From CAZKGE01 sp964636405 (GTDB lineage Bacteria > Bacillota > Clostridia > Christensenellales > CAG-138): 64,000 nucleotides of DNA. The notes under the pieces are model-generated. The model made no database searches and was not told where the DNA came from. It saw nothing but the letters and a program-made list of their open reading frames with translations. The stretch is taken from assembly GCA_964636405.1 (NCBI GenBank), contig CAZWSI010000011.1:3451-67450 (forward strand), written 5' to 3'. This document shows positions 36,141-44,715 of the stretch, in pieces (the first letter of the stretch is position 1; every line of letters begins with the position of its first letter). Position numbers and translations under genes: made by a program.

Positions 36141-37010
36141 TTATCGCGCGAGCGCGTGCAGCGTGCCCGCCACGGCGGAAAGCACATCCGTCGCCATGAG
36201 CATGCGGTTTCCAAGCAGCTCGAGGGCCGTATCGGCAGAGCTTCCCAGCAGAAACGCGCCCGCACAGGCCGCGTCGAAGGGCGCAAGGCCCTGCGCGAGG
36301 AGTCCGGTTACAAGGCCCGCCAGCACATCGCCGCTGCCGCCCTTGGCAAGGCCCGCATTGCCGGCAGTATTGACGCGGCGGCGATCCTTTTCCGCAATCA
36401 TGCTCACCGCGTCCTTAAGGAGCACGACGCAGTTCCATTCATCCGCATATGCGCGGGCAACGTCCGCGGTGTCCGCCTTGATCTGCTGCATGCTCAGGCC
36501 GGTCAGACGCGCCATTTCGCCCGCATGGGGCGTTAATATGACCTTTGGATGGAGACGGCCGAGCCACTCGCGCCGCGCAGCCATAAAATTGAGCGCGTCC
36601 GCGTCCAGCACGAGCGGAAGGCCCGTTTCCAGCACGGCGGCGAGCAAACGCGCGTCCGCCATATTTCCCATACCGCAGCCCACGCATAGCGCGTTCTTGC
36701 CGGAAAGCAACGCAAGCGCGCCATCCAGCGCGCTTTTGTCCCAATCTCCGCCCGCGCCAACTGGCAGGCAGACGGCTTCCGGCAGCGCGCAGAAGGCGGG
36801 CTTCACGCGCGCGGGAACCGCCGCGAACAAAATGCCGCAGCCCGCGCGCAGGGCGGCCGCAGAGGAAAGCAACGCCGCGCCCGTATAGCTTTCGCTGCCC
36901 ACGCAAAGCAGCGCGCGACCGTTCTCGCCCTTGTTGCTCGCAACAGGGCGCGGCGGCAGGAGCGCGCTTATCTCCACGCGCGTAAGCTCCGCAGGCGTTG
37001 CGGCATTCAT
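36141..37010 (-). CDS. nnrD: ADP-dependent NAD(P)H-hydrate dehydratase
   Basis: Repairs hydrated NADH/NADPH by ADP-dependent dehydration. The 289-residue ribokinase-like protein has the family motifs LTPHAGEMARLTG and NTAGNAGLAKGGSGDVLAGL (the anion hole and catalytic Asp). Only the dehydratase domain is present; the NnrE epimerase half found in fused versions is absent. The ATG at 37010 overlaps the acpS stop by ATGA. Confidence 0.95.
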   Translation of the reverse strand: MNAATPAELTRVEISALLPPRPVASNKGENGRALLCVGSESYTGAALLSSAAALRAGCGILFAAVPARVKPAFCALPEAVCLPVGAGGDWDKSALDGALALLSGKNALCVGCGMGNMADARLLAAVLETGLPLVLDADALNFMAARREWLGRLHPKVILTPHAGEMARLTGLSMQQIKADTADVARAYADEWNCVVLLKDAVSMIAEKDRRRVNTAGNAGLAKGGSGDVLAGLVTGLLAQGLAPFDAACAGAFLLGSSADTALELLGNRMLMATDVLSAVAGTLHALAR

Positions 37011-37381
37011 ACCGCGCTCTCCCACACAGCCTGCGCAACGGCAAACCCGCCGTCATGCGAAATGGATATGTGCATGAGCGCGCCGGAGGCGCTGCCCGCA
37101 AGCGCGGCGGCAAGGCCGTGCAAAAGCGCGCTGGGCGCGCCGCTTTCGCGGTGCAGAATTTCGATATCCGTCATGGCAAAGCCCGAAACGCCCGTGCCAA
37201 GCGCCTTTGCGACGGCCTCCTTGGCGGCGTACATGCCAGCGTACACCTCGGGCCGCGCGTTATGCGCCGCCGCGTACGCGCGCTCGCTTGCGGTAAACAC
37301 GCGACGCACAAAGGTTTCCGCCTGCACTGCCTTTTCCATGCGGGCAATCTCGCACAGATCAATCCCCGTTCCCAAAATCAT
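37007..37381 (-). CDS. acpS: Holo-[acyl-carrier-protein] synthase
   Basis: Transfers 4'-phosphopantetheine from CoA to acyl carrier protein. At 124 residues it is of typical length. Metal-binding Asp8 lies in GTGIDLCEI and Glu55 in YAAKEAVAKALG, with a C-terminal HISISHD motif. The start at 37381 is set by the family N-terminus; the frame is open further upstream across recX. It overlaps recX by 23 bases and nnrD by 4. Confidence 0.96.
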   Translation of the reverse strand: MILGTGIDLCEIARMEKAVQAETFVRRVFTASERAYAAAHNARPEVYAGMYAAKEAVAKALGTGVSGFAMTDIEILHRESGAPSALLHGLAAALAGSASGALMHISISHDGGFAVAQAVWESAV

Positions 37382-37922
37382 CCGTATCCTCCGCGCCCTC
37401 AAAAAGACGCTCCAGTGCGGCGCGAATAACGCCATTGTCAAAGCCGCAGGCGTACAGGCGCTGCGATACGCGGCGCGCGCGTTCGCGCGGCTCCGTTTCC
37501 GCGTACTTACGCATATACTTTTCCCCAAGCGCGGCGGCGTTATCAAGCTCTTGCCCGTCGCTCACAGCGGAAAGCGCGGCTTCTATCGCCTCCGGCTCCG
37601 CCTCGTGCGCGGCAAGCTGTTCGCGCAGGTGGCGGCGGCTCACAGGCTTCGCCCGCAAGCGGGATTCCACAAAGGAACGGCAGTACGCTTCGTCGCCCAG
37701 CAGATTGAGTTCCTTCAGGCGCTCCACCGTCTCATAAATCTCTACCTCGCCGTATTCCTTTTCGTCGAGATAGCGCTCCACCTCGCGGCAGGTGCGCGCG
37801 GCGTAGCCAAGGCAGGAGAGCGCGGCGTCCATGGGCGACCTGCCCGCGGCCTTGTGCGAGGCGGGCGAAGGACCGTCCTTTTTTTGCCCCTTCGGAGCGG
37901 AAGTTTGCAATTTGCGTATCAT
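37359..37922 (-). CDS. recX: RecX regulatory protein
   Basis: Modulates RecA filaments. The 187-residue protein has the repeated three-helix RecX units from about residue 31 on (ALSCLGYAARTCREVERYL, VERLKELNLLGDEAYCRSFV, and a third near the C-terminus). The first 30 residues are extra and Lys/Pro-rich. The ATG at 37922 has no ribosome site and lies 6 nt after a -10 box, so the mRNA is predicted to be leaderless. An internal ATG at codon 31 is an alternative start. Confidence 0.88.
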   Translation of the reverse strand: MIRKLQTSAPKGQKKDGPSPASHKAAGRSPMDAALSCLGYAARTCREVERYLDEKEYGEVEIYETVERLKELNLLGDEAYCRSFVESRLRAKPVSRRHLREQLAAHEAEPEAIEAALSAVSDGQELDNAAALGEKYMRKYAETEPRERARRVSQRLYACGFDNGVIRAALERLFEGAEDTDDFGNGD

Positions 37923-37928
37923 GTCTAC

Positions 37929-37957
37929 AATATAGCATAACGGCGTCAAACGGACAA
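37929..37957 (-). promoter_or_regulatory. recX promoter, leaderless type
   Basis: -35 TTGTCC (37952-37957), 17-bp spacer ending in TGC, -10 TATATT (37929-37934), then only 6 nt to the ATG. Confidence 0.6.
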
Positions 37958-38130
37958 CGGTTTTCGCGGCCCGGCTTGCGCTGATGGGGTTGTCCTATGC
38001 CATGTTTTCCTTCAATCGGGGAGACGGCATGAACAATTTGTAACAAATGGCGCTGCGTATTGGAATTTACATGCAAACAGCGTCATAATCAAGTAGAATG
38101 TTCGCACCAGCAAAGGGGGTACGCCTGCAC

Positions 38131-39759
38131 ATGGAAAACGGATTGCTTCCCGTGGAGGAAATTTACCGCAAGAAGATGCGGAAAAAGAAGAGAGGATTTC
38201 TTCACGGCACCAGCACCCAGCAACGGATTATCCTGATCGTTCTCATGGGCCTGATCGTTCTTTTGATCACCCTGTTTATCGCGTTTTTCGTGATTGGACG
38301 CAGGCAGGAGCGGGAAGAGGCAGCCGCGCTTTTGGCGCAGGAGGAGGCGCGCAGGCAGGAGCAGGCCGAGCAAATCGCCGCCTTTGAGGCTTTGACCGGC
38401 TCGGAGCACTTTCTTGAGGGCGTCACTGTGGACGGCGTAAGCATCGGCGGCATGACCATGAGCGAGGCCAAAAACGCGCTTGCCTCGCACATACAGAGCT
38501 GCGCGCCCTCCGGCATGCTTCAGCTCACCTTTGAAGATGAGATCTACGCCTTTGACCTGGGCTTGATCACCGCCTCCTGCGATCTCGACGCGGTGCTTGC
38601 TTCCGCCTCGCAGCTCGGAAAGACCGGCGATTACGCAACCGCCTTGAAGGAGGCGGAGGATGTAAAGCTGAACGGCCGCGCCTTTTCGCTGACGGCCAGC
38701 TATGATTTTTCGCCCGTCGCGGCGCGGGTATCCGAAATTGCGCTCTCCATCAATAAAGCGGCGCAGAACGCAAGCGTATACATCGAATCCGGCGACGTGC
38801 GCAGCATTGGCTATACCGATCCCGTGCCGGGCGTAACGGTGCTTGAGGAGGAGCTGGCAAGCGCCATTACAGACGCGATTTCGAGCGGCAGCACGGCGGC
38901 CATCCCCATCCCCGTGCTTCAGGTTGAGCCATCCGTCACCAAGGAAATGCTCGCCGCTTCCTACAAGCTCCGGGGCGCGGCTGACACCAGCTTTTCCGGC
39001 AGCGAATCCAACCGCGTTTACAACATCAAAAAGGGCGTCGAGCTCATGAACGGCACCGTGCTTAAGCCCGGCGAGGTTTTTTCCTCAAACGACAAGCTGG
39101 GCGTTCGCACCTATTCCAACGGCTGGAAGGAGGCCAACGCCTATGTCAGCGGTGCGACCGACCGGCAGGCCGGCGGCGGCGTGTGCCAGCTCTCCTCCAC
39201 CCTGTATAATGCGGCGGTCAAGGCCGATCTTGAAATTGTGGAGCGGCGCAATCATTCCATGCCCGTAAGCTACGTTTCCAAGGGTCTGGACGCGACCATC
39301 AACTCGGTGGGCAATATCATCGATTTTAAGTTTAAGAACAATACGGGCAGCGATATCGTGATTTTCTGCTATACGGAGAGCAAGCGGGTCTATTTTGAAA
39401 TTTACGGCGTGCCCTTTGACACGACGGAATACGACCAGATTAAGCTCAGCAGCAAGAAAATTGAAACGCTCGAGCCCGATACCGAGCTGGTTCAGGTGCT
39501 GGACGAAACCCTGCCCGCGGGCGCGTCCGAGGTAGTCGTTGCGCGGCAAAACGGCTCCATCTACCAATCCTACAAAGAATACTACCTCAACGGCACGCTT
39601 GTGCGCTCGGAAAAGCTCGCGCTGTCCACCTATAAGGCATTTGCGGGCGAAATGCGCGTAGGACCCTCCCCCACGCTTGGGCCTGTGATAACGCCCCCGC
39701 CCGCCACGCCTACGCCCGAGCCGTCGCCCACGCCGATAATCGCGCCCGTAACACCCTGA
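38131..39759 (+). CDS. VanW family cell-wall protein
   Basis: A 542-residue membrane-anchored protein. The N-terminus is basic, one membrane segment spans about 30-54, and a Glu/Ala-rich coiled stretch follows. The YoaR-like putative peptidoglycan-binding domain occupies about 85-260, and the VanW domain (about 270-430) includes GEVFSSNDKLG and the hallmark GGGVCQLSSTLYNAA. A beta-rich G5-like region and a Pro/Thr tail follow. VanW is found in some vancomycin-resistance clusters but is widespread and of unknown function; this is not evidence of resistance. AAAGGGGG lies 13 nt before the ATG. Confidence 0.9.
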   Translation: MENGLLPVEEIYRKKMRKKKRGFLHGTSTQQRIILIVLMGLIVLLITLFIAFFVIGRRQEREEAAALLAQEEARRQEQAEQIAAFEALTGSEHFLEGVTVDGVSIGGMTMSEAKNALASHIQSCAPSGMLQLTFEDEIYAFDLGLITASCDLDAVLASASQLGKTGDYATALKEAEDVKLNGRAFSLTASYDFSPVAARVSEIALSINKAAQNASVYIESGDVRSIGYTDPVPGVTVLEEELASAITDAISSGSTAAIPIPVLQVEPSVTKEMLAASYKLRGAADTSFSGSESNRVYNIKKGVELMNGTVLKPGEVFSSNDKLGVRTYSNGWKEANAYVSGATDRQAGGGVCQLSSTLYNAAVKADLEIVERRNHSMPVSYVSKGLDATINSVGNIIDFKFKNNTGSDIVIFCYTESKRVYFEIYGVPFDTTEYDQIKLSSKKIETLEPDTELVQVLDETLPAGASEVVVARQNGSIYQSYKEYYLNGTLVRSEKLALSTYKAFAGEMRVGPSPTLGPVITPPPATPTPEPSPTPIIAPVTP

Positions 39760-39808
39760 GCGAGGACTTGCCAAGCGTTGGCAATGCCCGCAGACACAAC
39801 AGAAAACA

Positions 39809-39840
39809 AAGCGGAGGCGATTGTGCCTCCGCTTTTTGCT
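39809..39840. terminator. Bidirectional terminator between vanW-like gene and the desulfurase-like gene
   Basis: Perfect 10-bp stem AAGCGGAGGC/GCCTCCGCTT (39809-39818, 39825-39834) followed by TTT on the plus strand and by a TTGTTTT tract on the minus strand. Confidence 0.85.
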
Positions 39841-39854
39841 CAGGGGCGTATTCC

Positions 39855-41015
39855 CTACCTGCCCCCGATCAGCGTCTCGAGCGCGGCGAGTGCCGCGTCG
39901 ATATCGCGCTCCGTATTGCCGTAGCCAAAGGAAAAGCGCACGCTGCCGGCTGGGAAGCTCCCCAGCGTCCTGTGCGCGGCAGGCGCACAATGCAGTCCAC
40001 AGCGCGTCGCGATGCCAAATTGCGCGTCGAGCCGCGCGGCGGCCTCCGCGTTGTCCAGCGCGTCAAACGAAAGGGAAACCACGCCCACGCGCCCAAAGGA
40101 CTCTCGCCTGCCCAGCACGCGCACGCCCCGCATGGCGCTTACGCCCCGCAAAAAGCGCTTGGTAAGGCGCGTTTCCTCCGCGCCGAGCGTTTCCACGCCC
40201 GTTTCCGCAAGAAAGCGCAGCGCCGCGTTCAGCCCGAAAATGCCGGGCAGGTTCAGCGTGCCTGACTCGAATTTATCCGGCATATAGTCGGGCTGCCATT
40301 CCTGATCCGACGCGCTGCCCGTGCCGCCCGTCACCAGCGGCGTTACCTGCGCGGCAAACGCGCGCTTCATGAGCAACGCGCCCACGCCCGCCGGGCCGAG
40401 CAGCCCCTTATGCCCCGGAATGCAGAGCGCAGAAAGCCCAAACGCTTGAAAATCGATGGGTACGTGCCCGGCCGTTTGCGCCGCGTCCAGCACAAGCGGA
40501 ATACCGCGGGTCGAAAGCAATGCGCCTATTTCCCCCACGGGCAGGCGCGTGCCGCACACGTTGGACGCGTGCGTCAGCACCGCGAGCCTTGTATTGTGCC
40601 GCAGAAGCGGAAGGAGGCTTTCCGGCTCCGTTTCACCCTCCGGCCCGCAGGGGATGCGATCGAAGCTGACGCCCATGCGCGTAAGCGCGTTGAGCGGGCG
40701 CATCACGGCGTTGTGCTCCAGACTGCTAACAAGCACATGGTCGCCCGGCCGCAAAAAGCCGCTTAGCACGCAATTGAGCGAAAAGGTCTGCCCAGGGGTA
40801 AACACCGCGCAGTCCGGCTCGTCGAAATGAAACAGCGCGCACAGCCGCTCTCGCGCCTCCAGCACGATTGCCGCCGCGTCGTATGCGCGCGCATAATCGC
40901 CCCTGCCGACATTGGCGCAAAGCGTGTCCGTATACGCGCGCATGGCCTCGCTTACGCCCGGCGCCTTCGGGCAGGCGGTTGCCGCATGATCCAGATAGAT
41001 ATTTTTTCGCTCCAT
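39855..41015 (-). CDS. Cysteine desulfurase-like PLP enzyme, selenium-cluster type
   Basis: A 386-residue class V aminotransferase-fold protein, close in layout to group II cysteine desulfurases and to the EF2568-type enzyme of Se-cofactor clusters. The PLP lysine is Lys203 in CIPGHKGLLGP, and the loop that carries the catalytic cysteine reads RCGLHCAP (Cys339/Cys343). Likely role: releasing sulfur or selenium from cysteine or selenocysteine for the divergent yedE-tusA-DUF3343 genes and selD. GAGGAT precedes the ATG at 41015. Confidence 0.88.
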   Translation of the reverse strand: MERKNIYLDHAATACPKAPGVSEAMRAYTDTLCANVGRGDYARAYDAAAIVLEARERLCALFHFDEPDCAVFTPGQTFSLNCVLSGFLRPGDHVLVSSLEHNAVMRPLNALTRMGVSFDRIPCGPEGETEPESLLPLLRHNTRLAVLTHASNVCGTRLPVGEIGALLSTRGIPLVLDAAQTAGHVPIDFQAFGLSALCIPGHKGLLGPAGVGALLMKRAFAAQVTPLVTGGTGSASDQEWQPDYMPDKFESGTLNLPGIFGLNAALRFLAETGVETLGAEETRLTKRFLRGVSAMRGVRVLGRRESFGRVGVVSLSFDALDNAEAAARLDAQFGIATRCGLHCAPAAHRTLGSFPAGSVRFSFGYGNTERDIDAALAALETLIGGR

Positions 41016-41055
41016 TTCGTTATCCTCACTTGCATATAACGAATTCATATGGTAC

Positions 41056-41084
41056 AGTATAGCCGTTCGCGAATTAAAACACAA
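41056..41084 (-). promoter_or_regulatory. Promoter of the desulfurase-like gene
   Basis: -35 TTGTGT (41079-41084), 17-bp spacer, -10 TATACT (41056-41061). Confidence 0.6.
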
Positions 41085-41103
41085 GAACGGATGGGTTTAT
41101 TGC

Positions 41104-42159
41104 ATGAAGAAGAAAGGTTTCATCATCCTCACGGGCGTTGTCATCGGCGCGGTCGCGGTCGCGCTCAGCGCCCTTGGCAATCCCGGCAACATGGGCTTTT
41201 GCATCGCCTGCTTCCTGAGAGACATCGCTGGCGCGTGCTCGCTGCATTCCGCGGCGGCCGTGCAGGTGGTTAGGCCGGAAATACCGGGCCTTGTGCTGGG
41301 CGCGTTTATAGCCTCTGTGCTTGCAAAAGAATACCGCCCGCGCGGCGGCTCCTCGCCCATGACGCGCTTTATCGTGGCAGTGTTTGTGATGATCGGCGCG
41401 CTGGTTTTTCTGGGCTGCCCGCTGCGTATGATGCTCCGCATCGGCGGCGGCGATCTCAATGCGCTTGCGGCGCTGCCCGGCTTTGTGCTCGGCATCTTCA
41501 TCGGCGTCCTTTGGCTGAAAAAGGGCTTTTCGCTCAAGCGCGCGTATCCCCAGAGCCTGACGGAGGGCGGCATATTCCCGGCGCTTATGGTGGCGCTCAT
41601 GGTTATTGCGCTCGTCCTCCCGCAACTGCTCAAGCAGACCGAAGCGGGCGGCGGGCCAGGCGCGCTGCACGCGGCCGCGCTTCTTTCGCTTGCGGGCGGG
41701 CTTATTGTCGGCGCGCTTGCGCAGCGCACGCGCTTTTGCACTGTTGCGGCCTCGCGTGACGCGATGCTGTTTTCCGATTTTTCCATGCTTTGGGGCTTTG
41801 TGGCCGTTATTGCCACAACGGTTGTGGGCAACCTTTTGCTCGGCACATTTAAGCTCTCCTTTGCCGAGCAGCCCGTCGCGCATACGGACTGGCTGTGGAA
41901 TTTCCTCGGCATGGCGCTGGTTGGCTGGGGAAGCGTATTCCTCGGCGGCTGCCCGCTGCGCCAGCTCATTTTGGCGGGCGAGGGCGATTCCGGCGCGGCC
42001 GTGACCGTAACGGGCCTGATCGTTGGCGCGTCCGTAGCGCATAATTTCGGACTCGCTTCGTCCGGCAAGGGCGCGACTCCGGGCGGGATGATCGCCGTGT
42101 GCATCGGCTTTGCCGTACTCACCGTGACCGGCCTTTGCAATATGGAAAAGGAGGCGTAA
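41104..42159 (+). CDS. yedE: YedE-family putative selenium transporter
   Basis: A 351-residue polytopic membrane protein (about 9-10 segments) of the YeeE/YedE family. The family's cysteine signatures are present: NMGFCIACFLRD, FLGCPLRMM and FLGGCPLRQL. Its position directly before a TusA-like and a DUF3343 gene, with selD nearby, is the selenium-metabolism context, so selenium-compound import is likely. A thiosulfate or sulfur role, known for YeeE, cannot be excluded. The ribosome site is weak (GGATGG). Confidence 0.9.
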   Translation: MKKKGFIILTGVVIGAVAVALSALGNPGNMGFCIACFLRDIAGACSLHSAAAVQVVRPEIPGLVLGAFIASVLAKEYRPRGGSSPMTRFIVAVFVMIGALVFLGCPLRMMLRIGGGDLNALAALPGFVLGIFIGVLWLKKGFSLKRAYPQSLTEGGIFPALMVALMVIALVLPQLLKQTEAGGGPGALHAAALLSLAGGLIVGALAQRTRFCTVAASRDAMLFSDFSMLWGFVAVIATTVVGNLLLGTFKLSFAEQPVAHTDWLWNFLGMALVGWGSVFLGGCPLRQLILAGEGDSGAAVTVTGLIVGASVAHNFGLASSGKGATPGGMIAVCIGFAVLTVTGLCNMEKEA

Positions 42160-42162
42160 GCG

Positions 42163-42369
42163 ATGGAGAAGCTGGAGCTGCGCGGTCTTTCTTGCCCTGA
42201 GCCCGTGCTGCGCGTGCAGCGCGCCGCCGCGCGGGGCGAAACGGAAATGGAAGCATGGGTGGACAATCCAGCCGCGAAGGAGAACATCCTCCGCTTCGCC
42301 GGGGCGCGGGGCTTTTCCGCCGCCGTGGCGGAGGCGGACGGCGCGTACGTCCTCACGTTGAAAAAGTAG
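42163..42369 (+). CDS. TusA/YedF-like sulfur or selenium carrier protein
   Basis: A 68-residue TusA-fold protein with the conserved CPxP site in LRGLSCPEPVLR (Cys11), the persulfide/perselenide carrier. It equals the N-terminal half of YedF. AAGGAGG lies at the end of yedE, which stops 3 nt before it. Probably hands sulfur or selenium to SelD or the Se-cofactor pathway. Confidence 0.92.
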   Translation: MEKLELRGLSCPEPVLRVQRAAARGETEMEAWVDNPAAKENILRFAGARGFSAAVAEADGAYVLTLKK

Positions 42370-42370
42370 G

Positions 42371-42613
42371 GTGACGGATTATATCGCGACCTTTTACACG
42401 CATTTTGCAGCCATGAGGAGCCACCGGAGCCTCATGGCCGCTGGCGTTGCCGCGCGGCTTGCGCCCGTGCCAAGGCAGCTAAGCGCGAGCTGCGGAACCT
42501 GCGTGCGCTATCAGGCGGCAGATCCCTGCGCCGCTTGCATGCACGCGGATCTCGAGCGCATTGTGCGCGTGGATGCAGGCGGCCAATACACGGAGCTTAT
42601 TGCCAAAGCCTAG
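42371..42613 (+). CDS. DUF3343 family putative Se/S carrier
   Basis: An 80-residue protein of the DUF3343 family found in Se-cofactor loci. It begins with the family-like TFYTHFAAMRSHRSLMAAG and carries the CGTC motif (SASCGTCVRY) plus a later CAAC, consistent with a thiol carrier. The start is GTG, 1 nt after the tusA-like stop, so translation is probably coupled; the ribosome site is poor. Confidence 0.86.
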   Translation: MTDYIATFYTHFAAMRSHRSLMAAGVAARLAPVPRQLSASCGTCVRYQAADPCAACMHADLERIVRVDAGGQYTELIAKA

Positions 42614-42620
42614 TTTTCTC

Positions 42621-42649
42621 TTGTCGGAACGGATATTTTGTACTATGAT
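42621..42649 (+). promoter_or_regulatory. Promoter of the Tim44-like gene
   Basis: -35 TTGTCG (42621-42626), 17-bp spacer, -10 TATGAT (42644-42649). Confidence 0.6.
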
Positions 42650-42681
42650 ATCCATATACATACGATGGAGGGTTTTGCTCC

Positions 42682-43620
42682 GTGAAACGATTCATGAAAC
42701 GCGCTATCATTGCGGTGCTCGCACTGTGCCTGCTGACCGCGCTTGCCGCGTCAGGGCTTGCGGACGCGGGCAATTTTTCCGGCGATTCCGATTGGGGCGG
42801 CGGCTCTGACTGGGGAAGCAGCTCGGATTGGGGCAGCAGCTCCGACTGGGGGAGCGATTCCGGCTGGAGCTCCGGCAACGATTATTCCTATATTGACTCT
42901 GACGAGAGCGAAAGCGACGGTTTCGATCTTGTGATTGTGGCAATCGTCGTCATCGTTATTATCGTCGTTGTGCTGAAAAACGTAAAGGGCGGCGGCTCGG
43001 GCCGTTCCACGGCGCAGCAGATGTACACCGCCTCCTTTGAGGGCGAGGGCATTCCGCTCGAACGCCTCAAGGAGAAGGACCCGCTCTTTAACGAGCAGGC
43101 GTTTTGCGAGCAAATTGGGAACATCTATGTACAGATGCAGAATGCCTGGCAAAACAAGGATTGGGAGCCCATGCGCGCCGTGATGAGCGATTCGCTCTTT
43201 AATCAAATGAACAGGCAGTTGCAGGAGCTGATCAAGCAGGGCGTGACAAACCGGGTCGAGCGCATCGCGGTGCTCGACGCGCGCATCAGCAAGTATATGC
43301 AGGAGGCGGACAACGACGTATTGATCGTACGCTTGAATACGCGCATCTGCGATTATACTGTAAACGATCAAACAGGCCAGACCGTGCGCGGCAACGCGAA
43401 CAAAGAGCTGTTTATGACCTATGATTGGAAGTTGACGCGTCAAAAGGATCGCAAGACGCTGGAGAAGGATTCCATGACGGACGTGGCCTGCCCCAACTGC
43501 GGCGCGCCCATGTCCATCAAGCAGACGGGCCGCTGCGATTACTGTGGCACGGTCGTGACCCTGGACGATCACGATTGGGCGCTCTCTGCCATCAAGGGCA
43601 TTGCCCAGCGCAGCAGTTAA
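42682..43620 (+). CDS. Tim44-like domain protein with C-terminal zinc ribbon
   Basis: A 312-residue membrane protein. The signal/anchor is at 1-27, a Ser/Asp/Trp/Gly hexapeptide repeat at about 36-65, a second membrane segment at about 82-99, then a Tim44-like lipid-binding domain (about 125-255), and a C-terminal four-cysteine zinc ribbon (CPNCGAP...CDYCGT). The start is GTG with GGAGGG 9 nt upstream. Function unknown; such proteins are common in Clostridia. It separates the two halves of the selenium gene set but has no obvious link to it. Confidence 0.87.
   Translation: MKRFMKRAIIAVLALCLLTALAASGLADAGNFSGDSDWGGGSDWGSSSDWGSSSDWGSDSGWSSGNDYSYIDSDESESDGFDLVIVAIVVIVIIVVVLKNVKGGGSGRSTAQQMYTASFEGEGIPLERLKEKDPLFNEQAFCEQIGNIYVQMQNAWQNKDWEPMRAVMSDSLFNQMNRQLQELIKQGVTNRVERIAVLDARISKYMQEADNDVLIVRLNTRICDYTVNDQTGQTVRGNANKELFMTYDWKLTRQKDRKTLEKDSMTDVACPNCGAPMSIKQTGRCDYCGTVVTLDDHDWALSAIKGIAQRSS
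42787..42876 (+). repeat. Five tandem 18-bp units encoding SDWGSS-type hexapeptides
   Basis: Units start at 42787, 42805, 42823, 42841 and 42859; the last is degenerate. They lie within the Tim44-like gene, between its two membrane segments. Confidence 0.85.
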
Positions 43621-43646
43621 GGCGCGGCGCGGCTGATGAGATGCAG

Positions 43647-43690
43647 CGGGCCCGGCGCATGCATCGCCGGGCCCGTTTTATATTGTTTTG
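43647..43690 (+). terminator. Terminator of the Tim44-like gene
   Basis: Perfect 11-bp stem CGGGCCCGGCG/CGCCGGGCCCG (43647-43657, 43665-43675), 7-nt loop, then TTTTATATTGTTTT. Confidence 0.93.
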
Positions 43691-43704
43691 GCAAGCCGCT
43701 CTTC

Positions 43705-44424
43705 TTAATACCCAGCCGTTAAAACGACCGCCTGATGCTCCGCGTCGGTCAGGCCGCCGACATGCGCGGGCGCGTTTTCAAAATACAGACGAAATTGCCC
43801 GGCATTGATCGCATCCGCCGCGTCCGCGCGCGGATCAAGCGTAAGCGAGGCCGCGATGCGCGCACTGCCGATCGCGACGGTGACCGGGTGCTTGTCGAGC
43901 GAACGCAAATCGCCAAAAAGCCCGAGCACGGTTGCCGCGTCCCAGGGGGAAACCGGCGTCATGGCGGCAAAACCCGCCTCGCCGTCGTCGTAGCTCGCGT
44001 GCAGCACGGAGCCGCTTACGCAACTGGTTACCACATAGCTCGCCCCCATGGCCAGCTTTGTCCGCACGGTTTCCCAATCGGACAGACGGCCGATGAGCGC
44101 CTGTGCGGGCGCGGGCGCGTTAAAAACGTGTGAAGCGTTCAGCGCACGGGCCGGTGCGTTTGCGGCAAAGACCGCGCCAAGAAGCGCGGGCGCGCCTTCC
44201 GCATCGCCCGAAAAGCCCTCGAGCGCGAGGCTGAGCGCTTCGTCCGCAACCTCCGGGGCGGGCGCGTCAAAATAACCTAGATCGTCAAGCCGCAGTCGCA
44301 AGCGGTAAAGCGCGTCGCTGTCGAGCCCGTCCGCCGCGTTTGCGGCCCGGGCCGGCGCGCCCCCCGAAAGCGCGGCGCAGAGAAAGGCCGCGCACGCAAA
44401 AAAGAGCGAAACAAGTCTTTTCAT
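43705..44424 (-). CDS. Secreted protein of unknown function
   Basis: A 239-residue exported protein. The signal peptide is at 1-28 (MKRLVSLFFACAAFLCAALS) with an Ala-rich cleavage region. Residues about 38-65 (ALYRLRLRLDDLGYF) resemble half of a peptidoglycan-binding repeat; the rest matches nothing I know. The start at 44424 fits the signal peptide but has no ribosome site: a -10 TATACT lies 7 nt upstream, so a leaderless mRNA is predicted. Confidence 0.75.
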   Translation of the reverse strand: MKRLVSLFFACAAFLCAALSGGAPARAANAADGLDSDALYRLRLRLDDLGYFDAPAPEVADEALSLALEGFSGDAEGAPALLGAVFAANAPARALNASHVFNAPAPAQALIGRLSDWETVRTKLAMGASYVVTSCVSGSVLHASYDDGEAGFAAMTPVSPWDAATVLGLFGDLRSLDKHPVTVAIGSARIAASLTLDPRADAADAINAGQFRLYFENAPAHVGGLTDAEHQAVVLTAGY

Positions 44425-44446
44425 GGGTATGAGTATAGCATATAAT
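44418..44446 (+). promoter_or_regulatory. Promoter of the small Cys-rich gene
   Basis: -35 TTTTCA (44418-44423), 17-bp spacer, perfect -10 TATAAT (44441-44446). It overlaps the opposing -10 of the secreted-protein gene. Confidence 0.6.
44432..44437 (-). promoter_or_regulatory. Extended -10 of the secreted-protein gene, leaderless type
   Basis: TATACT preceded by TGC, 7 nt before the ATG at 44424; no good -35 is seen. Confidence 0.45.
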
Positions 44447-44477
44447 AACAGGGAAGAAAAGAAACGGGGAAAAATCG

Positions 44478-44702
44478 ATGCGCTGTAGCTGTCAAGTTTG
44501 CGGAACATATATGGTGCAGCAGGAACGGGGGTTGGATTGCCGCTGCATCTGCCCCAATTGCTTTTTTACCTGCGCGGCCTGCATGGGCACGCCGCAGCAG
44601 CCGCTTACGAAAGAGGATTTGACGCATCTTCTTTCCCAGCGGGCAAGGCTCGACGCGGAGCGCGAGGAAAGCGCGGAAACGGACGACTCATTTATTGACT
44701 GA
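44478..44702 (+). CDS. Small cysteine-rich (zinc-binding?) protein
   Basis: 74 residues. The first 35 contain nine cysteines (MRCSCQVCG, then CRCICPNCFFTCAAC), suggesting a zinc-ribbon or double zinc-knuckle fold; the C-terminal half is charged and helical. GGGGAAA precedes the ATG. It ends 13 nt before the Fpg-like gene and is likely co-transcribed with it. No family recognised. Confidence 0.75.
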   Translation: MRCSCQVCGTYMVQQERGLDCRCICPNCFFTCAACMGTPQQPLTKEDLTHLLSQRARLDAEREESAETDDSFID

Positions 44703-44715
44703 AGGGAGCTTGCCC

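Noticed and set aside
38131..39759. Vancomycin-resistance gene cluster suggested by VanW
   Set aside because: VanW-domain proteins are widespread in Firmicutes; no vanHAX, vanT or vanRS genes adjoin it.
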